Source: Acidobacteriaceae bacterium
GTDB taxonomy: Bacteria > Acidobacteriota > Terriglobia > Terriglobales > Acidobacteriaceae
DNA: 6,425 nucleotides
Direction of reading: 5' to 3'
Assembly: GCA_030040115.1 (NCBI GenBank)
Contig: JASHUH010000165.1
Coordinates: 1 to 6,425, forward strand
The position numbers and the translations under genes are program-made. Below the pieces are notes generated by a model that saw nothing but the letters and a program-made list of their open reading frames with translations, was not told the DNA's origin and made no database searches. This document shows, piece by piece, positions 6,319 through 6,425 of the stretch (position 1 is the stretch's first letter; each line of letters begins with the position of its first letter).

Positions 6319-6425
6319 TCACCCGCGTATCGACATCGCGTGGTGGAAGATGTTGTTCGGATCGTACTTGCGCTTTACGGCTTGCAAGAACGGATAAAGC
6401 CCCTTGTTTCCGTAATACAGTTCGG
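6319..6425 (-). CDS. FAD-dependent oxidase, C-terminal end with berberine-bridge-enzyme-like tail (5' part outside window)
   Basis: Only the last 34 codons are present, ending at TGA (6321-6319). They read [14 protein letters not shown], then [20 protein letters not shown]. The YYG, L..VK.KYDP.N.F pattern is the signature of the BBE domain that closes FAD-linked oxidases of the PCMH/berberine-bridge type. Family members oxidise alcohols, carbohydrates (to lactones) or alkaloids using O2 or another acceptor, with FAD often covalently bound. The catalytic FAD domain is outside the window, so neither substrate nor cellular location can be read. Only 23 nt separate the stop from the preferred lactonase start. 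Confidence 0.8.
   Translation of the reverse strand, partial: ELYYGNKGLYPFLQAVKRKYDPNNIFHHAMSIRG

Noticed and set aside
5258..6397. Plus-strand open frame of 379 codons opposite the lactonase
   Set aside because: It lies antisense to a clear lactonase and the FAD oxidase tail. Its translation is rich in Arg, Pro, His and Ala with no recognisable domain, as expected from the complement of a GC-rich gene.

Overview
The window looks like chromosomal DNA of an Acidobacteriota member (Bryobacterales/Solibacter-like or a related order). This rests on three things: an Oar-type TonB-dependent receptor with an N-terminal carboxypeptidase-regulatory-like domain, twin-arginine-exported enzymes, and a SelA-fold PLP protein with an extra C-terminal beta domain. 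These are typical of large, GC-rich acidobacterial genomes. The assignment is inferred from protein style only. All four genes lie on the minus strand, so they are transcribed from right to left.

Read in the direction of transcription, 6319-6425 is the last 34 codons of a berberine-bridge-enzyme-like FAD oxidase. It is followed closely by a Tat-exported lactonase-family beta-propeller (5159-6295). The two are probably co-transcribed. A 345-bp gap (4814-5158) follows. It carries a good sigma-70 promoter (TTGACA, 17-nt spacer, TACGAT), a 14-bp perfect palindrome, a short tandem repeat and two hairpins just before a strong ribosome binding site, so the next gene appears to have its own promoter and a leader of about 280 nt. 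That gene (3200-4813) encodes a Tat-exported, PLP-dependent protein of the SelA / D-glucosaminate-6-phosphate ammonia-lyase type, fused to a C-terminal beta-rich domain. After another 200 bp, which holds an interrupted palindrome, comes a large TonB-dependent outer-membrane receptor (1-2999). It is cut by the left edge, with 999 codons present.

The genes can be read as one carbohydrate module. The receptor would import an oligosaccharide or other ligand, the FAD oxidase would oxidise a sugar to a lactone, the lactonase would open it to an aldonate, and the PLP enzyme would eliminate ammonia or water from an (amino)aldonate. The family assignments are well supported. The pathway linking them is a hypothesis. 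No RNA genes, CRISPR arrays, insertion sequences or convincing intrinsic terminators were seen.
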